The translations under genes and the position numbers were made by a program. A DNA stretch of 64,000 nt from the NCBI GenBank assembly GCA_035710745.1, contig DASTCX010000014.1, positions 1-64,000 on the forward strand. The letters are read 5' to 3'. Numbering within the stretch: the first letter of the stretch is position 1; the number at the start of each line of letters is the position of its first letter. The notes under the pieces were generated by a model. It was not told the origin of the DNA. It saw only the letters and a list, made by a program, of their open reading frames with translations, and made no database searches. Positions 1-9,100 of this stretch are shown piece by piece. This DNA is from Candidatus Eremiobacteraceae bacterium. Lineage in GTDB: Bacteria > Vulcanimicrobiota > Vulcanimicrobiia > Eremiobacterales > Eremiobacteraceae.

Positions 1-29
1 GGCGCGAATCGCAGCAGCATCCCAACGAG

Positions 30-95
30 TGGTATAATGCATGAGGAGCCCTCCGGGTGGTGTGTGTTCACAACAACACCGTTCCGGAAGGGCTC
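30..95 (+). promoter_or_regulatory. Extended -10 promoter followed by a leader hairpin
   Basis: TGG-TATAAT at 30-38 is an extended -10 element; no good -35 is seen. A transcript starting near base 45 would open with a long hairpin. Its outer arm GAGCCCTCCGG (46-56) pairs with CCGGAAGGGCTC (84-95) with one bulge, and GGTGT (59-63) pairs with ACACC (76-80). It lies about 180 bases before the DUF5069 gene. It may be a structured leader, a small RNA or an attenuator; the sequence does not decide. Confidence 0.4.
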
Positions 96-126
96 TCTTC
101 GTACCTCAGGTGTGTGGGGAGTACAC

Positions 127-188
127 TTTACGGTCGACCGCCGCGGCCCGTCCAGGCGATCGATGTAGCAGGCCGAGCGAAGCTCGGC
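127..188. repeat. Degenerate palindromic repeats (two types)
   Basis: A half copy of the GGTCGACC-type element (TTTACGGTCGACCGCCGCGG, 127-146) is followed by a perfect GCCGAGC/GCTCGGC palindrome at 172-188. Both belong to element families found throughout the window. Confidence 0.6.
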
Positions 189-274
189 GATACGCTCCTC
201 CACGATAGTAGGAAGCGCGGGCGTGTCGGATTGAACCGCCGAGCATCTCCCATTCCCGAGAAAGCGAAATAAAT

Positions 275-700
275 ATGGACCTGACGAAATCCTATCCCCG
301 CAGCCCGCGCGCGACGCTCATGGGGCTGCCGATGTTGCCGCGGACGATCGACAAAGCGCGCGCGTCGATCGACGGCACGCTCGGCGAGTACGTCTTCGGC
401 GAAAAAAGTTCGTTCGACATGGCGCTTTTCGACTTCTTGGCGGTCAAGCCTGATGCGTTCCGCGAAGGCGTGCGCGCCTCTGCCGACGATGCCGCGGTCG
501 AGAGTTGGATAAAGGCCAACGCACGCAAGTTCACGCCCGATGAAGCAGCGGTCTTCGCGCGCGTCTTCACCAACGACGGCGATGATGACGCGGACCGGGC
601 GCGCTTCCAAGAACGGCGCGCGAAGCTTCCCGCTCATGTGCAATCACGCGTGACAGGATGGGTCGATTTGCTCGACGTTGCCGAGGACCGCATCGCCTGA
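275..700 (+). CDS. DUF5069 domain protein
   Basis: A 141-residue soluble protein with no signal peptide or membrane segment. The N-terminal layout SPRATLMGLPMLPRTIDKAR, followed by a GEYVFGE stretch and a F-D-F-L motif, matches my memory of the DUF5069 family, whose members are of similar length. The function of that family is unknown. The ATG at 275 follows an A-rich stretch with a weak ribosome-binding site. It is transcribed alone; the promoter and hairpin at 30-95 could serve it. The call rests on motif recognition only, so the family name is less certain than the gene itself. Confidence 0.75.
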   Translation: MDLTKSYPRSPRATLMGLPMLPRTIDKARASIDGTLGEYVFGEKSSFDMALFDFLAVKPDAFREGVRASADDAAVESWIKANARKFTPDEAAVFARVFTNDGDDDADRARFQERRAKLPAHVQSRVTGWVDLLDVAEDRIA

Positions 701-763
701 CTTGAGGCCGCGGCGAGGCGAGGTGGTCGAGGTCTCGAATAACGATCCAAAGAAGATTCAACC

Positions 764-1288
764 GTGCATAAGAAACCGGCCGAGCTTCGCTCGGCCTACT
801 ACATAGTGCCGATAATGGTGCCGATCGTGATTGCTGCAGTCGCGCTCGTAGCGGCCGCTCCCACGCCTGTACCGATGCCGAGCGTCGCGCCGGCGCCGGC
901 GGAGTCGCTGCCGCCGATCGCGGTCGAGATGTGCCAAGCAGAGCCGGAGAGCCAGGACAATCCCAACCTTCGCGTCGGGATCTCGTTCCGCGACCTGCGC
1001 GATGAAGAAGCGACGACCGTCCGGTTCGACGTGCTCGTCGTCGACGGTTCGGGCAAGGTCGTCAACGTGCAGCTCGTGAGCATCGACGGACATTTCGGGT
1101 CGAACGTCTTGATCTCGCCCAAGCGGTCGCCGCTCACCGACGAGATGCTCACCCAACCTGAATATCCTAGCTCTCCCGCTTGGAACATAGCCAACCATTT
1201 CGGGTCGGGCGCCCGAAGCGTGCGATGCGAGGTCGACTCGGCCGAGTTCGCCGACCATACCGCCTGGCAGCGCACGCCGCCGGAATAG
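764..1288 (+). CDS. Secreted hypothetical protein
   Basis: The longest reading starts at GTG 764 (174 residues). Its first 17 codons cross a GCCGAGC/GCTCGGC palindrome (779-795), so ATG 815 is the likelier true start. From there the protein begins with a hydrophobic signal-like segment (MVPIVIAAVALVAAAP), then a Pro/Ala-rich linker and a globular domain of about 110 residues with two cysteines. No family is recognised. Neither start has a strong ribosome-binding site. If the GTG start is used, repeat DNA has been captured into the coding region. Confidence 0.6.
   Translation: MHKKPAELRSAYYIVPIMVPIVIAAVALVAAAPTPVPMPSVAPAPAESLPPIAVEMCQAEPESQDNPNLRVGISFRDLRDEEATTVRFDVLVVDGSGKVVNVQLVSIDGHFGSNVLISPKRSPLTDEMLTQPEYPSSPAWNIANHFGSGARSVRCEVDSAEFADHTAWQRTPPE
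779..804. repeat. GCCGAGC-type palindromic repeat
   Basis: A perfect 17-bp palindrome GCCGAGCTTCGCTCGGC with the tail CTACTACAT, overlapping the 5' end of the secreted hypothetical gene. The same element with a similar tail recurs at 54113 and 55673. Confidence 0.8.
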
Positions 1289-1309
1289 CCGCGAAGTTCG
1301 ATGTGATAA

Positions 1310-1343
1310 GGCCGCGGCGGTCCAGATGAATCTCGACCGCTCC
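1310..1343. repeat. GGTCGAG-type palindromic repeat, one arm mutated
   Basis: It reads GGCCGCGGCGGTCCAG with a central TGAA, then CTCGACCGCTCC. The left arm has GGTCCAG in place of GGTCGAG, so this copy has one mismatch and looks like a decaying element. Confidence 0.75.
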
Positions 1344-1529
1344 CTGTATCTATCACGAAAGCGTGGTCCAATCCACTATATGAATGAAAGCGGCCGTCTT
1401 CTAGTCGTAGGTCTAACGTCTCCAAAATCGGGCCGTCGGAGGTAACCGAAGGGCGCCGCTAAACAACCATATTCTCGGAAAACTGAAGACGGCGCCGATT
1501 TTTTCGCGTGCCGACGGGAGGAGACTGGA

Positions 1530-2642
1530 GTGAGGCTATTCTCGCGCATCCTAGGTTTGGCCATCGTGGCACTGGCGCTGTGTTCGCAATCCGCGACGGC
1601 TGCTCAGCGCTATTATGGTACGCCGGTGTACGTCACCGGGATTCCCGACCACGTCAATTACGCTACGCTCAACGCGCAGCGGCAAGCGGGAATCACGATA
1701 CCGTTCTTCCAGAACACGGTCACATCGCCGCTCGACGGCCACACGTATACATTCCAAATCGCGGGAACCGATCCGACGTTGGCACCCGCATCGACGACCA
1801 TCCAGTACGTACCGGTCGCTCTCGTCGTCCATTTCTCGAACGGCGCAGTTCTCGATCCTCGCCTGCCGGGATGCAACGACACGAAATCCGTTAAGGCGCG
1901 CTTCTTCAGGTCGCCGCTCTTCACGAACGCGAGTCTCGTCTCGAACGGCATCAACGTCGGCACCACGCAGATCATCGACGCCTTCCAGCGCGCCGAGTTC
2001 TGGTCGCTCGTCGGCGGCACGGGCTATCACATGCTGCTCGCGCCTTCGGCCGCGGTCAAAGTCGTCAACATCACCGCGCCCTCCGGTTCGACCGCGGTGA
2101 CGGGCGCTTGCTCGGGTTCGGGTCACGACCTCGGTGAGATCCCGTTCTTCGCGTGGGATTCGATCGTCCGGACCGAAGTCACGAAGTTCGCGCAGCCGAA
2201 CCAGCTCCCGGTCATCATGGCGTACAACATCGTCCTGACGTCCGGCGGCTGCTGCATCATCGGTTACCACAATGCGTTCGGCACGGGCAACGGCACGCAG
2301 ACGTACGCATACGGCGCTTACACTGACGCCGGCATCTTCAGTGGCGGTCTCCAAGACATCCACGCGTACACGCACGAGATCGGCGAATGGGCGAACGATC
2401 CGTTCGTCAATAACGCGACGCCCGCGTGGGGTCACGTCGGACAGGTCAGCGGTTGCCAGAACAATCTCGAAGTCGGCGATCCGTTGACCGGCACGGCGTT
2501 CCTCGTCACGAAGAACGGGTTCACGTACCATCCGCAAGAGCTGGCGTTCTTCGATTGGTTCTTCCGGACGCCGTCGAAAGGCACCGGCGGCAAGTTCTCG
2601 TTCGAGGGCAAGTTCACGATGGCCCAAGGCGCTTGCCACTGA
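1530..2642 (+). CDS. Secreted protein with HEIGEWANDP metal-site-like motif
   Basis: A 370-residue protein. The GTG start at 1530 is chosen because GGGAGGAG lies 8 bases upstream. The N-terminus is a classical signal peptide ending TATAAQ near residue 25. The mature region is rich in beta-forming and Cys/Gly segments (SGGCCIIGYHNAFG). It carries THEIGEWANDP near residue 287, an HE..E arrangement that could bind a metal. The secreted lipoprotein at 61226 has a comparable HEEAETQTDP. Both resemble uncharacterised secreted proteins that I recall being loosely linked to the phosphate-induced/EXORDIUM group. Protease activity is not shown: the motif is HEIGE, not the standard HExxH. Confidence 0.7.
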   Translation: MRLFSRILGLAIVALALCSQSATAAQRYYGTPVYVTGIPDHVNYATLNAQRQAGITIPFFQNTVTSPLDGHTYTFQIAGTDPTLAPASTTIQYVPVALVVHFSNGAVLDPRLPGCNDTKSVKARFFRSPLFTNASLVSNGINVGTTQIIDAFQRAEFWSLVGGTGYHMLLAPSAAVKVVNITAPSGSTAVTGACSGSGHDLGEIPFFAWDSIVRTEVTKFAQPNQLPVIMAYNIVLTSGGCCIIGYHNAFGTGNGTQTYAYGAYTDAGIFSGGLQDIHAYTHEIGEWANDPFVNNATPAWGHVGQVSGCQNNLEVGDPLTGTAFLVTKNGFTYHPQELAFFDWFFRTPSKGTGGKFSFEGKFTMAQGACH

Positions 2643-2668
2643 CGAGGATCGTAGCCTCAGCCTAGACC

Positions 2669-2860
2669 GTGGCGGTCGAGCTAAAGCTCGACCGCTACAT
2701 TTTTGTCAAAGGCGAGGCCGCGGCGGTCGAGATAAAGCTCGACCGCTCCCCATTTCCTTTATGACGAGATAAAGCTCGACCGCTCCCCATTTCCCTTATG
2801 ACGAGATAAATCTCGACCGCTCCCCATTTCCTTTGTGGCGAGCTAAAACTCGACCGTTCC
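2669..2860. repeat. Palindromic repeat cluster with 37-bp tandem copies
   Basis: Two full elements (about 2669-2698 and 2716-2749) are followed by three truncated copies that keep only CGAGATAAA..TCTCGACCGCTCC. Successive copies start at 2728, 2765, 2802 and 2839, an exact 37-bp period. The linkers CCATTTCCTTTATGA are nearly identical, so the array grew by local duplication. Confidence 0.85.
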
Positions 2861-3296
2861 CTTGCTTTCGAGCCCTATGGCGAGGTCGCGAGTTAGCCCC
2901 ATGACCTAGGTCCCACGAGCAACGTATAGCCCTTGCTTGCCTGGCGACGTCTGCGCGATACGTGCTCTGCACGCATCTAGAACGTCATGCGATCGAAGCA
3001 ATTTACGGCCATCGCTCGACACCAAAAAAAACCTCTCTAGAACATCGGTCCCGTTCTCATATGATGCCGAATCGACTGAAAATTTTCAAACGTGTCGCGC
3101 CGAAAAATTTTCAAAAAATTGAGGCGATTGGTCCGAAGGACACGCAAAGGAACGGTGTGAAATGACGCCACCTTCGTTTGAGCAGATCTTCGTCATGTCG
3201 TACGCGGCGACGCGTGACAACGGGCCGGAGAAAAGCGCAGGCGAATATCGGATGAAGTTGCATGCCCCTGTGGGCATTGCAGTTTCCCGCTGCTTG
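2861..3296. other. Intergenic region without a convincing gene
   Basis: About 435 bases before the lipoprotein at 3313. It is less GC-rich than its surroundings near 3000-3120, with A-tracts and AAAATTTTC motifs, which suits a promoter region. A small ATGCCC/GGGCAT hairpin lies near 3262-3277. No open frame with a plausible ribosome-binding site or family was found. Confidence 0.5.
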
Positions 3297-3312
3297 AGGA
3301 GGAAAAACAAAC

Positions 3313-4350
3313 ATGCGAGTTACCCGCATTGGGTATGCGCTCGGCGTCGCCGCGGCGGTCGCGGTCTTCGCCGGCTGTTCCGGCAACGGATCGTCGCTCG
3401 GATCAGTCGCGCAGTCGCCGACGATGGGCGGACAGGCGATCGTGAGAAATCACCCGGCGTCCGTTCTCCCGTCGCGTTATCTCAGAGCTTTCCCGCAGAG
3501 CAACCAGGTCACTGGCCACAACTGGCAATCGGTCAAGCCGAATGCGAACACGACGTACGTCATCGGCTGCCAGTTCTTCAGCGGCTTCTGCAACATGTAT
3601 GTCCAGAACCATAACACCGTTGTCGGCCAGATCTTCGAGTCGTATGTCAACGGTCTGTGCCAAGACAACCTCGGCAACGTGTACATCCCGGATGGCGGAG
3701 CTCAGACGGTCAGCGTGTATGCGCACGGCAGCACGACGGCCTTCAGAACACTCGCAGCCGGTGACGGCAACCAGCCGTCGACGTGCACGGTCGGCAACAA
3801 CGGCACCGTCTACGTCGGCGACATCACCGCCGCCGAAGTCGCTGTCTATCCGGCGGGCCACAACAGCCCGACGCGTTTCATCTCGGTTCCCGACGCGGTT
3901 AGCGGCTTTGTCGGCGGCGTTTCCGTTGACGAGCTCCCGTCGCGCAACAACCTCGCGGTCTCGTTCGAGGGCGCGGGCGGTGTGGGCGTCGACACGTTCA
4001 CGCACGCGAAGGGCTCGGGGAGCAGGCTTGTCAACACGACCGGTCTTGCCGGCGTAGTGTACGACAAGAATGAGAACCTCGTCCTGACCGACGACGGACT
4101 CGGCGAGTGGGAAGTATACAATGGAAGCTTCTGCAACGCCCAGCTCTCGACGAACGGTGGCGACGCGATCTTCAGCACGCTCAACCATCCGAACACGCGC
4201 ATCATCAGCGGTGACTTCGTCAACAGCGAACTCATCAGCCAGACGTATGCGTTCTGCACGGGCGGCGGCACCAATCCGAAGATCTACACTGGCTTTGTCT
4301 CCGGCGACGACGTCGAAGGCGTTGCCATGAGCCCTGGTCAGACCAACTAA
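3313..4350 (+). CDS. Secreted lipoprotein, beta-propeller-like
   Basis: A 345-residue protein with a strong GAGGAGGAA ribosome-binding site before ATG 3313. The N-terminal signal has a lipobox (VFAGCS), so Cys21 is the probable lipidated residue. The mature part is rich in short repeats of the kind DNLGNVYIPDGGAQTVSVYA and NGTVYVGDITAAEVAVY. These resemble NHL/SMP-30-like propeller blades. It shares style with the lipoproteins at 21515 and 32251-35864 but has a different cysteine pattern. It is transcribed alone, with a hairpin terminator just downstream. The ligand or role is unknown. Confidence 0.75.
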   Translation: MRVTRIGYALGVAAAVAVFAGCSGNGSSLGSVAQSPTMGGQAIVRNHPASVLPSRYLRAFPQSNQVTGHNWQSVKPNANTTYVIGCQFFSGFCNMYVQNHNTVVGQIFESYVNGLCQDNLGNVYIPDGGAQTVSVYAHGSTTAFRTLAAGDGNQPSTCTVGNNGTVYVGDITAAEVAVYPAGHNSPTRFISVPDAVSGFVGGVSVDELPSRNNLAVSFEGAGGVGVDTFTHAKGSGSRLVNTTGLAGVVYDKNENLVLTDDGLGEWEVYNGSFCNAQLSTNGGDAIFSTLNHPNTRIISGDFVNSELISQTYAFCTGGGTNPKIYTGFVSGDDVEGVAMSPGQTN

Positions 4351-4379
4351 ACTCGGCTTAGTTAGAACAGCCGGAATGG

Positions 4380-4415
4380 GTGAGGCGGGCGCTCCGGCGT
4401 CCGCCTCACTCTTTT
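4380..4415 (+). terminator. Rho-independent terminator
   Basis: GTGAGGCGG (4380-4388) pairs with CCGCCTCAC (4401-4409), followed by TCTTTTC. It ends the lipoprotein transcript. Confidence 0.8.
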
Positions 4416-4485
4416 CACCAGGACGAACGAACGCGAACACGGCAATCTAGTGCACTCATACCTTCATAACGGATTCGGAGCCGTC

Positions 4486-5823
4486 ATGCGAAGTTCAACC
4501 GGGTTATCATTCATCTGCGCAGTCGCACTCGCGATCACACTCGCCGCTTGCGGCGGCGGCGGCGGTGGAAGCCAATCGGTGTTGGGTGGTCCGCATCCAT
4601 CGCCGTCGCCCTCGCCGACAGGCAACCCGCTTTCTCGCATCCAGCATATCGTCATCATCGAGCTCGAAAATCGCTCGTTCGACAGCTATTTCGGCACGTA
4701 TCCTGGCGTCAACGGCATCCCGCCGAACCCGAACTGCAATCCCGACCCGAAAACCGGCCAGTGCATCTTGCCGTGGCACAATTCGAATCTCATCAACTAC
4801 GGCGGGCCGCACAGCACGAACGACATGTACAAGGACATCGACGGCGGCAAGCTCGACGGCTTCATCGAGTCGGCTGAGAGCGGCTTCGGCGGTTTCGAGG
4901 ACCCGTCGCCCGACGACGTCATGGGCTACCACACGTGCGCCGAGATCCCGGTCTACTGCAACCTTGCGGCGGCGAACACGCTGGCCGACAATCATTTCGC
5001 CGCCTCGAACACGTGGAGCGCGATCGCGCACCTCTATCTCGTGTCGGCGTGGTCGGCGAAATGCGTATCGTCCGATCCGATGAGCTGCGCGTACTCGGGC
5101 AACGTCACACTCGGCGCCGACGACTTGGCATGGACCGACATCACGTGGCTGCTGCACAAGAACAACGTCAGCTGGAAGTTCTACGCTTTCAAATTGGCCG
5201 GCAACGGCCAGCTCGGACCGTTCAATCGCCAGAATGACGGCGAAGAGCCGGAAGCGGTGGGGGTCAAGACCGGTACCGGGGCGCCCGCGACCGATTGGAA
5301 CCCGCTCCCCGATTTCGACGACGTCAACCAAGACGGCGAGCTCGGGAACATCGTGCCGGGCGGCAACTTCCCGCTCGATGCGAAGGCCGGACTGCTGCCT
5401 TCCGTCGCGTGGGTGACGCCCGGCTTCGCGGACAGCGATCATCCCGCCGAGTCGATCCAAGGCGGGCAGACGTTCGTGACCGACATGCTGCGTGCGCTCG
5501 ACAAGGGCCCCGACGCGTCGTCGACGATCGTGCTGCTCACGTGGGATGAATGGGGCGGCTTCTACGACCACGTCATCCCAGTACAGATCGACCAGGGCGG
5601 CTACGGCTTCCGCACGCCGCTCATCATCATCGGGCCGATGGTGAGGCACGGCTTCATCGACCACCAGCTCTTGACGAGCGACTCGTACTTGAAGCTCATC
5701 GAGGATCGGTTCTTGGGGGGCCAACGGCTCGACCCGACGACCGACGGCCGGCCGGATTCGAGACCGGACGTCCGCGAGACGCAGCCCGGACTGGGCGATA
5801 TCATCAACGACCTGACGAACTAG
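4486..5823 (+). CDS. Lipoprotein phosphoesterase (PF04185, phospholipase C/acid phosphatase type)
   Basis: A 445-residue protein. ATG 4486 is preferred over an in-frame GTG at 4450 because GGAG sits 5 bases before it and the signal peptide then begins correctly. The lipobox LAACGGGGGG makes it a probable lipoprotein with a Gly/Ser/Pro linker. The signature HIVIIELENRSFDSYFG near residue 60 and the C-terminal VLLTWDEWGGFYDHVIP are hallmarks of the phosphoesterase family that includes bacterial phospholipase C and AcpA-type acid phosphatase. The substrate (phospholipid or phosphomonoester) cannot be told from sequence. The gene stands alone, with a GC-rich hairpin downstream. Confidence 0.88.
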   Translation: MRSSTGLSFICAVALAITLAACGGGGGGSQSVLGGPHPSPSPSPTGNPLSRIQHIVIIELENRSFDSYFGTYPGVNGIPPNPNCNPDPKTGQCILPWHNSNLINYGGPHSTNDMYKDIDGGKLDGFIESAESGFGGFEDPSPDDVMGYHTCAEIPVYCNLAAANTLADNHFAASNTWSAIAHLYLVSAWSAKCVSSDPMSCAYSGNVTLGADDLAWTDITWLLHKNNVSWKFYAFKLAGNGQLGPFNRQNDGEEPEAVGVKTGTGAPATDWNPLPDFDDVNQDGELGNIVPGGNFPLDAKAGLLPSVAWVTPGFADSDHPAESIQGGQTFVTDMLRALDKGPDASSTIVLLTWDEWGGFYDHVIPVQIDQGGYGFRTPLIIIGPMVRHGFIDHQLLTSDSYLKLIEDRFLGGQRLDPTTDGRPDSRPDVRETQPGLGDIINDLTN

Positions 5824-5829
5824 GGGGCC

Positions 5830-5866
5830 GGCCCGGGGTTTGGACGCATAGCGGACGCCCCGGGCC
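5830..5866 (+). terminator. GC-rich hairpin after the phosphoesterase gene
   Basis: GGCCCGGGG (5830-5838) pairs with CCCCGGGCC (5858-5866). There is no T-tract, so it may stabilise the mRNA end rather than terminate by itself. Confidence 0.5.
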
Positions 5867-5879
5867 GTATCATGTGGCC

Positions 5880-6083
5880 ATGGCGCGAAGCGAACACCGA
5901 TTTGTCGTCAAGGTCTGGCATGAGGAGGGGTTGGGAGGTCCCGGCGGCTGGCGCGGCGCGGTCGATCATCTAGGACACGACCGCCGTCTCTATTTCTCGT
6001 CGCTCGGGGACCTTATGGACTTCATCCGCGCTCGGATGACCGCGGAAGACGCGGAACCGTCGACGCCTCGCCGGCCGAGCTAG
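5880..6083 (+). CDS. Small hypothetical protein
   Basis: A 67-residue protein from ATG 5880, charged and soluble (MARSEHRFVVKVWHEE), with a central DRRLYFSSLGDLMDFIRARM segment. The ATG follows the hairpin after the phosphoesterase. The gene runs into the region just before the large regulator, 41 bases from its GTG. It looks like a short conserved adaptor or unknown small protein, but I recognise no family. Codon usage resembles its neighbours. Confidence 0.55.
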   Translation: MARSEHRFVVKVWHEEGLGGPGGWRGAVDHLGHDRRLYFSSLGDLMDFIRARMTAEDAEPSTPRRPS

Positions 6084-6124
6084 GGCCGACAAGAGCGCCC
6101 CTCGCGCGGAGCGAATCGCCGACC

Positions 6125-9100
6125 GTGGGCACTTCTCCGGCTGCCGCACCCTTGCGCATCTATCTGCTGGGGCAGCCGCGCTTCGAGGCGGCCGGCGCAC
6201 CGTACCGTTTCACCGCGCCGCCGAAGGCGCTGCCGCTGCTCGCCTTGCTCGTGCTGCGCCGCGTCGCACCGGTGCCTCGCGAGAAGATCGCCTTCACCAT
6301 CTGGGAGGACGAGACCGAGGAAGACGCGCGCGCGAACCTGCGCCGCCACATCTACCACCTCCAGCGTGCCCTCCCACCGCCGCCACGCGCGTCATCGCCG
6401 TGGGTCGTCTCCGACGGCGATTCGATCCAATGGAATCCGGAATCGGGCGCGTCGACCGACGTCGACGATTTCGAACGTCTGGCGAGCAGCGAGCGCGATC
6501 GGGCTGCGGCGGTCGAGCTGTACGGCGGCGATCTGCTCGAGGGATCGTACGACGAGTGGCTATTCGCCGATCGCGACCGGCTGCGCAACCTTTATCATTC
6601 GATCCTCGCCGAGCTCGTCGTCGAGTGCCGCGGACGGCGCGATCTCCAGCGCGCGGCCGGCTACGCGCAACGCATCCTCAACAGCGATCCGTGGCGAGAA
6701 GATGCGGTCCGCCATCTCATGGCGGTGCGCTACGAATCCGGCGACCGCGCCGGCGCTATCGCGGCGTATCAGCAATTCGACCGGCGGCTGCGCGACGAGA
6801 TGGGCGTCGAGCCGATGCAGGACACGGTCGCGCTGCGCGATCTCATCATGCACAACGAACCGCTGCCGTCGGTGCTCCTGCCTACGGGCGCGCCTGCTTC
6901 GCTATCAGGCATGTCGCGCGTCGACGACGATGAAGGATCGCGAGGCGCGTCATCGTCGCCGCTCTTGCCGTTCGTCGGTCGTGACGACGAGATGGAACGG
7001 CTTCGGATGTCGTGGAGCCGCGCAGCGCGCGGGCGCGGCCGAATCGTGCTCATCGGCGGCGAGGCGGGCATCGGCAAGTCGCGTCTCGCAGGCGAGTTCG
7101 CGCTCCAAGCGCAGGCGCAGGGCGGCCGAGTGCTCATGGGGACGACGACGTATCCGGAAGGCAAGCCGTTCCAAGCGATCGCCGATGCGTTGCGCGGCGC
7201 GGCGTCGCTGCTCGTCGCTTTAGATATCGCGCCGATCTGGCTCGGCGTCGCGACGCAAGCCGTTCCGGAACTCCGCGTCCGCAAGTCCGACCTGCCGACG
7301 CCGCCCGACGTCGAACCGGCGCACGAGCGCATGCGGCTGTTCGAAGCGTTCGCCGTGTGCTTCGAAGCGCTCGCAAAACAGCGGCCGCTCGTCGTGATCC
7401 TCGAAGACCTGCACTGGGCGGGCGAAGCGACGATCGCGGCGTTGCAGTTCATCGTGCGCCGGCTCGCGCAGCAGCCCGTCCTCGTCATCGCGACGTATCG
7501 CGAGGAGGACGCGCCGCGCGTGCACCCGCTGCGCCGGATGCGTCGCGAGCTGCAGGAGGAGAACATCCTGTTCACGCTTGCGCCGACGCCGCTCGGCCGC
7601 GATCACGTCGCCGATCTGCTCGGCCGGATCGGAGCTTCGAGCGGAGCGGCGATCGCACCCGAGAGCGAGGCCGGCGCATTGCGCGAACGATGTGCCGGCA
7701 ATCCGCTGTTCTTGAACGAGCTCATACAAGGCATGCGCGAGCACGGCGGTGGCGCGGGCGGCGCCGGTGCTGGTGCCGGCGCCGCGCTCCCGGTGACGAC
7801 GCGCCAGGCGATCGCGCAGCGCGTTTCGCGCCTCGACGATCGTGCGCGTGCGGTCGCGGAGATCGCCGCGGTCATCGGGCAGGGCTTCGACGTCGATCTC
7901 GTCAGCGACGTCAGCGGCTGGTCCGAGAACGACGTCCTCGACGGCTTGAGCCAGCTCATCGACCGGCGCATCGTCAAAGAATCCGGGCGACGCAGCGGCT
8001 ACGCGTATGCGTTCACGCACCACCTCGTGCAGGACACGATCTACGGGCAGATCGCCGACGATGCCCGCTCGACGCGCCACCGGCGCGTCGCGCGCGCGTT
8101 GGAAGAGACGTTTCCCGAGCGTATCGGCGAGTTGGCCGCCGAGATCGCGCGGCACCGCGAGCTCGGGCTCGAGCCGGAGGCTGCGGCGACGGCGTATCTC
8201 ACCGCCGCTCGTCGCGCGTTCGACGTCTACGCGTACGATGAAGCGCTCATCCATCTCGATCGCTGCGTGAGGCTCGACAGCGCCGGCACGCTTCGCCGCG
8301 AGGCGCTCGGCCTGCGCGAGACGATCCGTTCGCGAAGCGGCTTGCGGCAAGCGCAGCGCGAGGATCTCGACGCGCTCGAACGATTGGCGGCGGAATCGGG
8401 CGATCCGGTCTTCGTCTGCGACGTGCTGCGGCGCTCGATCTTCTACGCGCGTGCGGTCGGCGAGCCGGAGCGCGAAGGCGCGCTCGTCGAAGAATTCGCG
8501 GCGCTTGCGGCGGCCTCAGGCGACAAGCGGGTCCGCGCGGAATCGCTCGTCACGAAGGCCGCGTACGCGGCGCTCGTCGGCGACCACGACCTCGGGATGA
8601 GCGCCGCGACTGAAGCGCTGGGCATGTATCAAGAGCTCGGCGACGCCGCCGGCCAATGGGATGCGCAGTGCCGGCGTTTCGAAATCGAAGCGAGCACCGG
8701 CGGATTCGAGACGACGATGACGATGCTCGGCGAGCTGCGCAAGATCGTCGCGGTGACGGGCGACCGCTATCTGCTCGTCCGAGCGCTCACGTCGGCGACG
8801 CACGCGGCGATCGCGAGCCAGCACTATGAGGCGTGTCTCGAACTCGCGGCCGAGGCGCGCGATCTCTTCAAACGCATCGGCGATCGCGACGCCGAGGCGG
8901 ACGTCGTCATGCACGAGGCATCGGCGCTCAACCGGATGTCGCAGTTCGAGCAAGCGCGGAGGCGTTACGAAGAGGCGGCCGCGCTGTACGCTTCGATCGG
9001 GAGGCGTCAGGGGCTGGCCGCGGTCGCCGTCAACAGCGGTCTCGTGAGCGTCCACCTCGGGCTGCTCGACGAGGCGGAAGAGTCGATGCGCAAAGCGCAC

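Noticed and set aside
57-272. Short open frame near the start of the window
   Set aside because: It crosses degenerate palindromic repeats and the leader hairpin. It has no ribosome-binding site or protein-like pattern and ends just before the DUF5069 gene.
3162-3614. Open frame before and overlapping the lipoprotein at 3313
   Set aside because: The lipoprotein in the other frame has a clear lipobox, ribosome-binding site and terminator; this frame shows only Arg-rich shadow sequence past base 3300.
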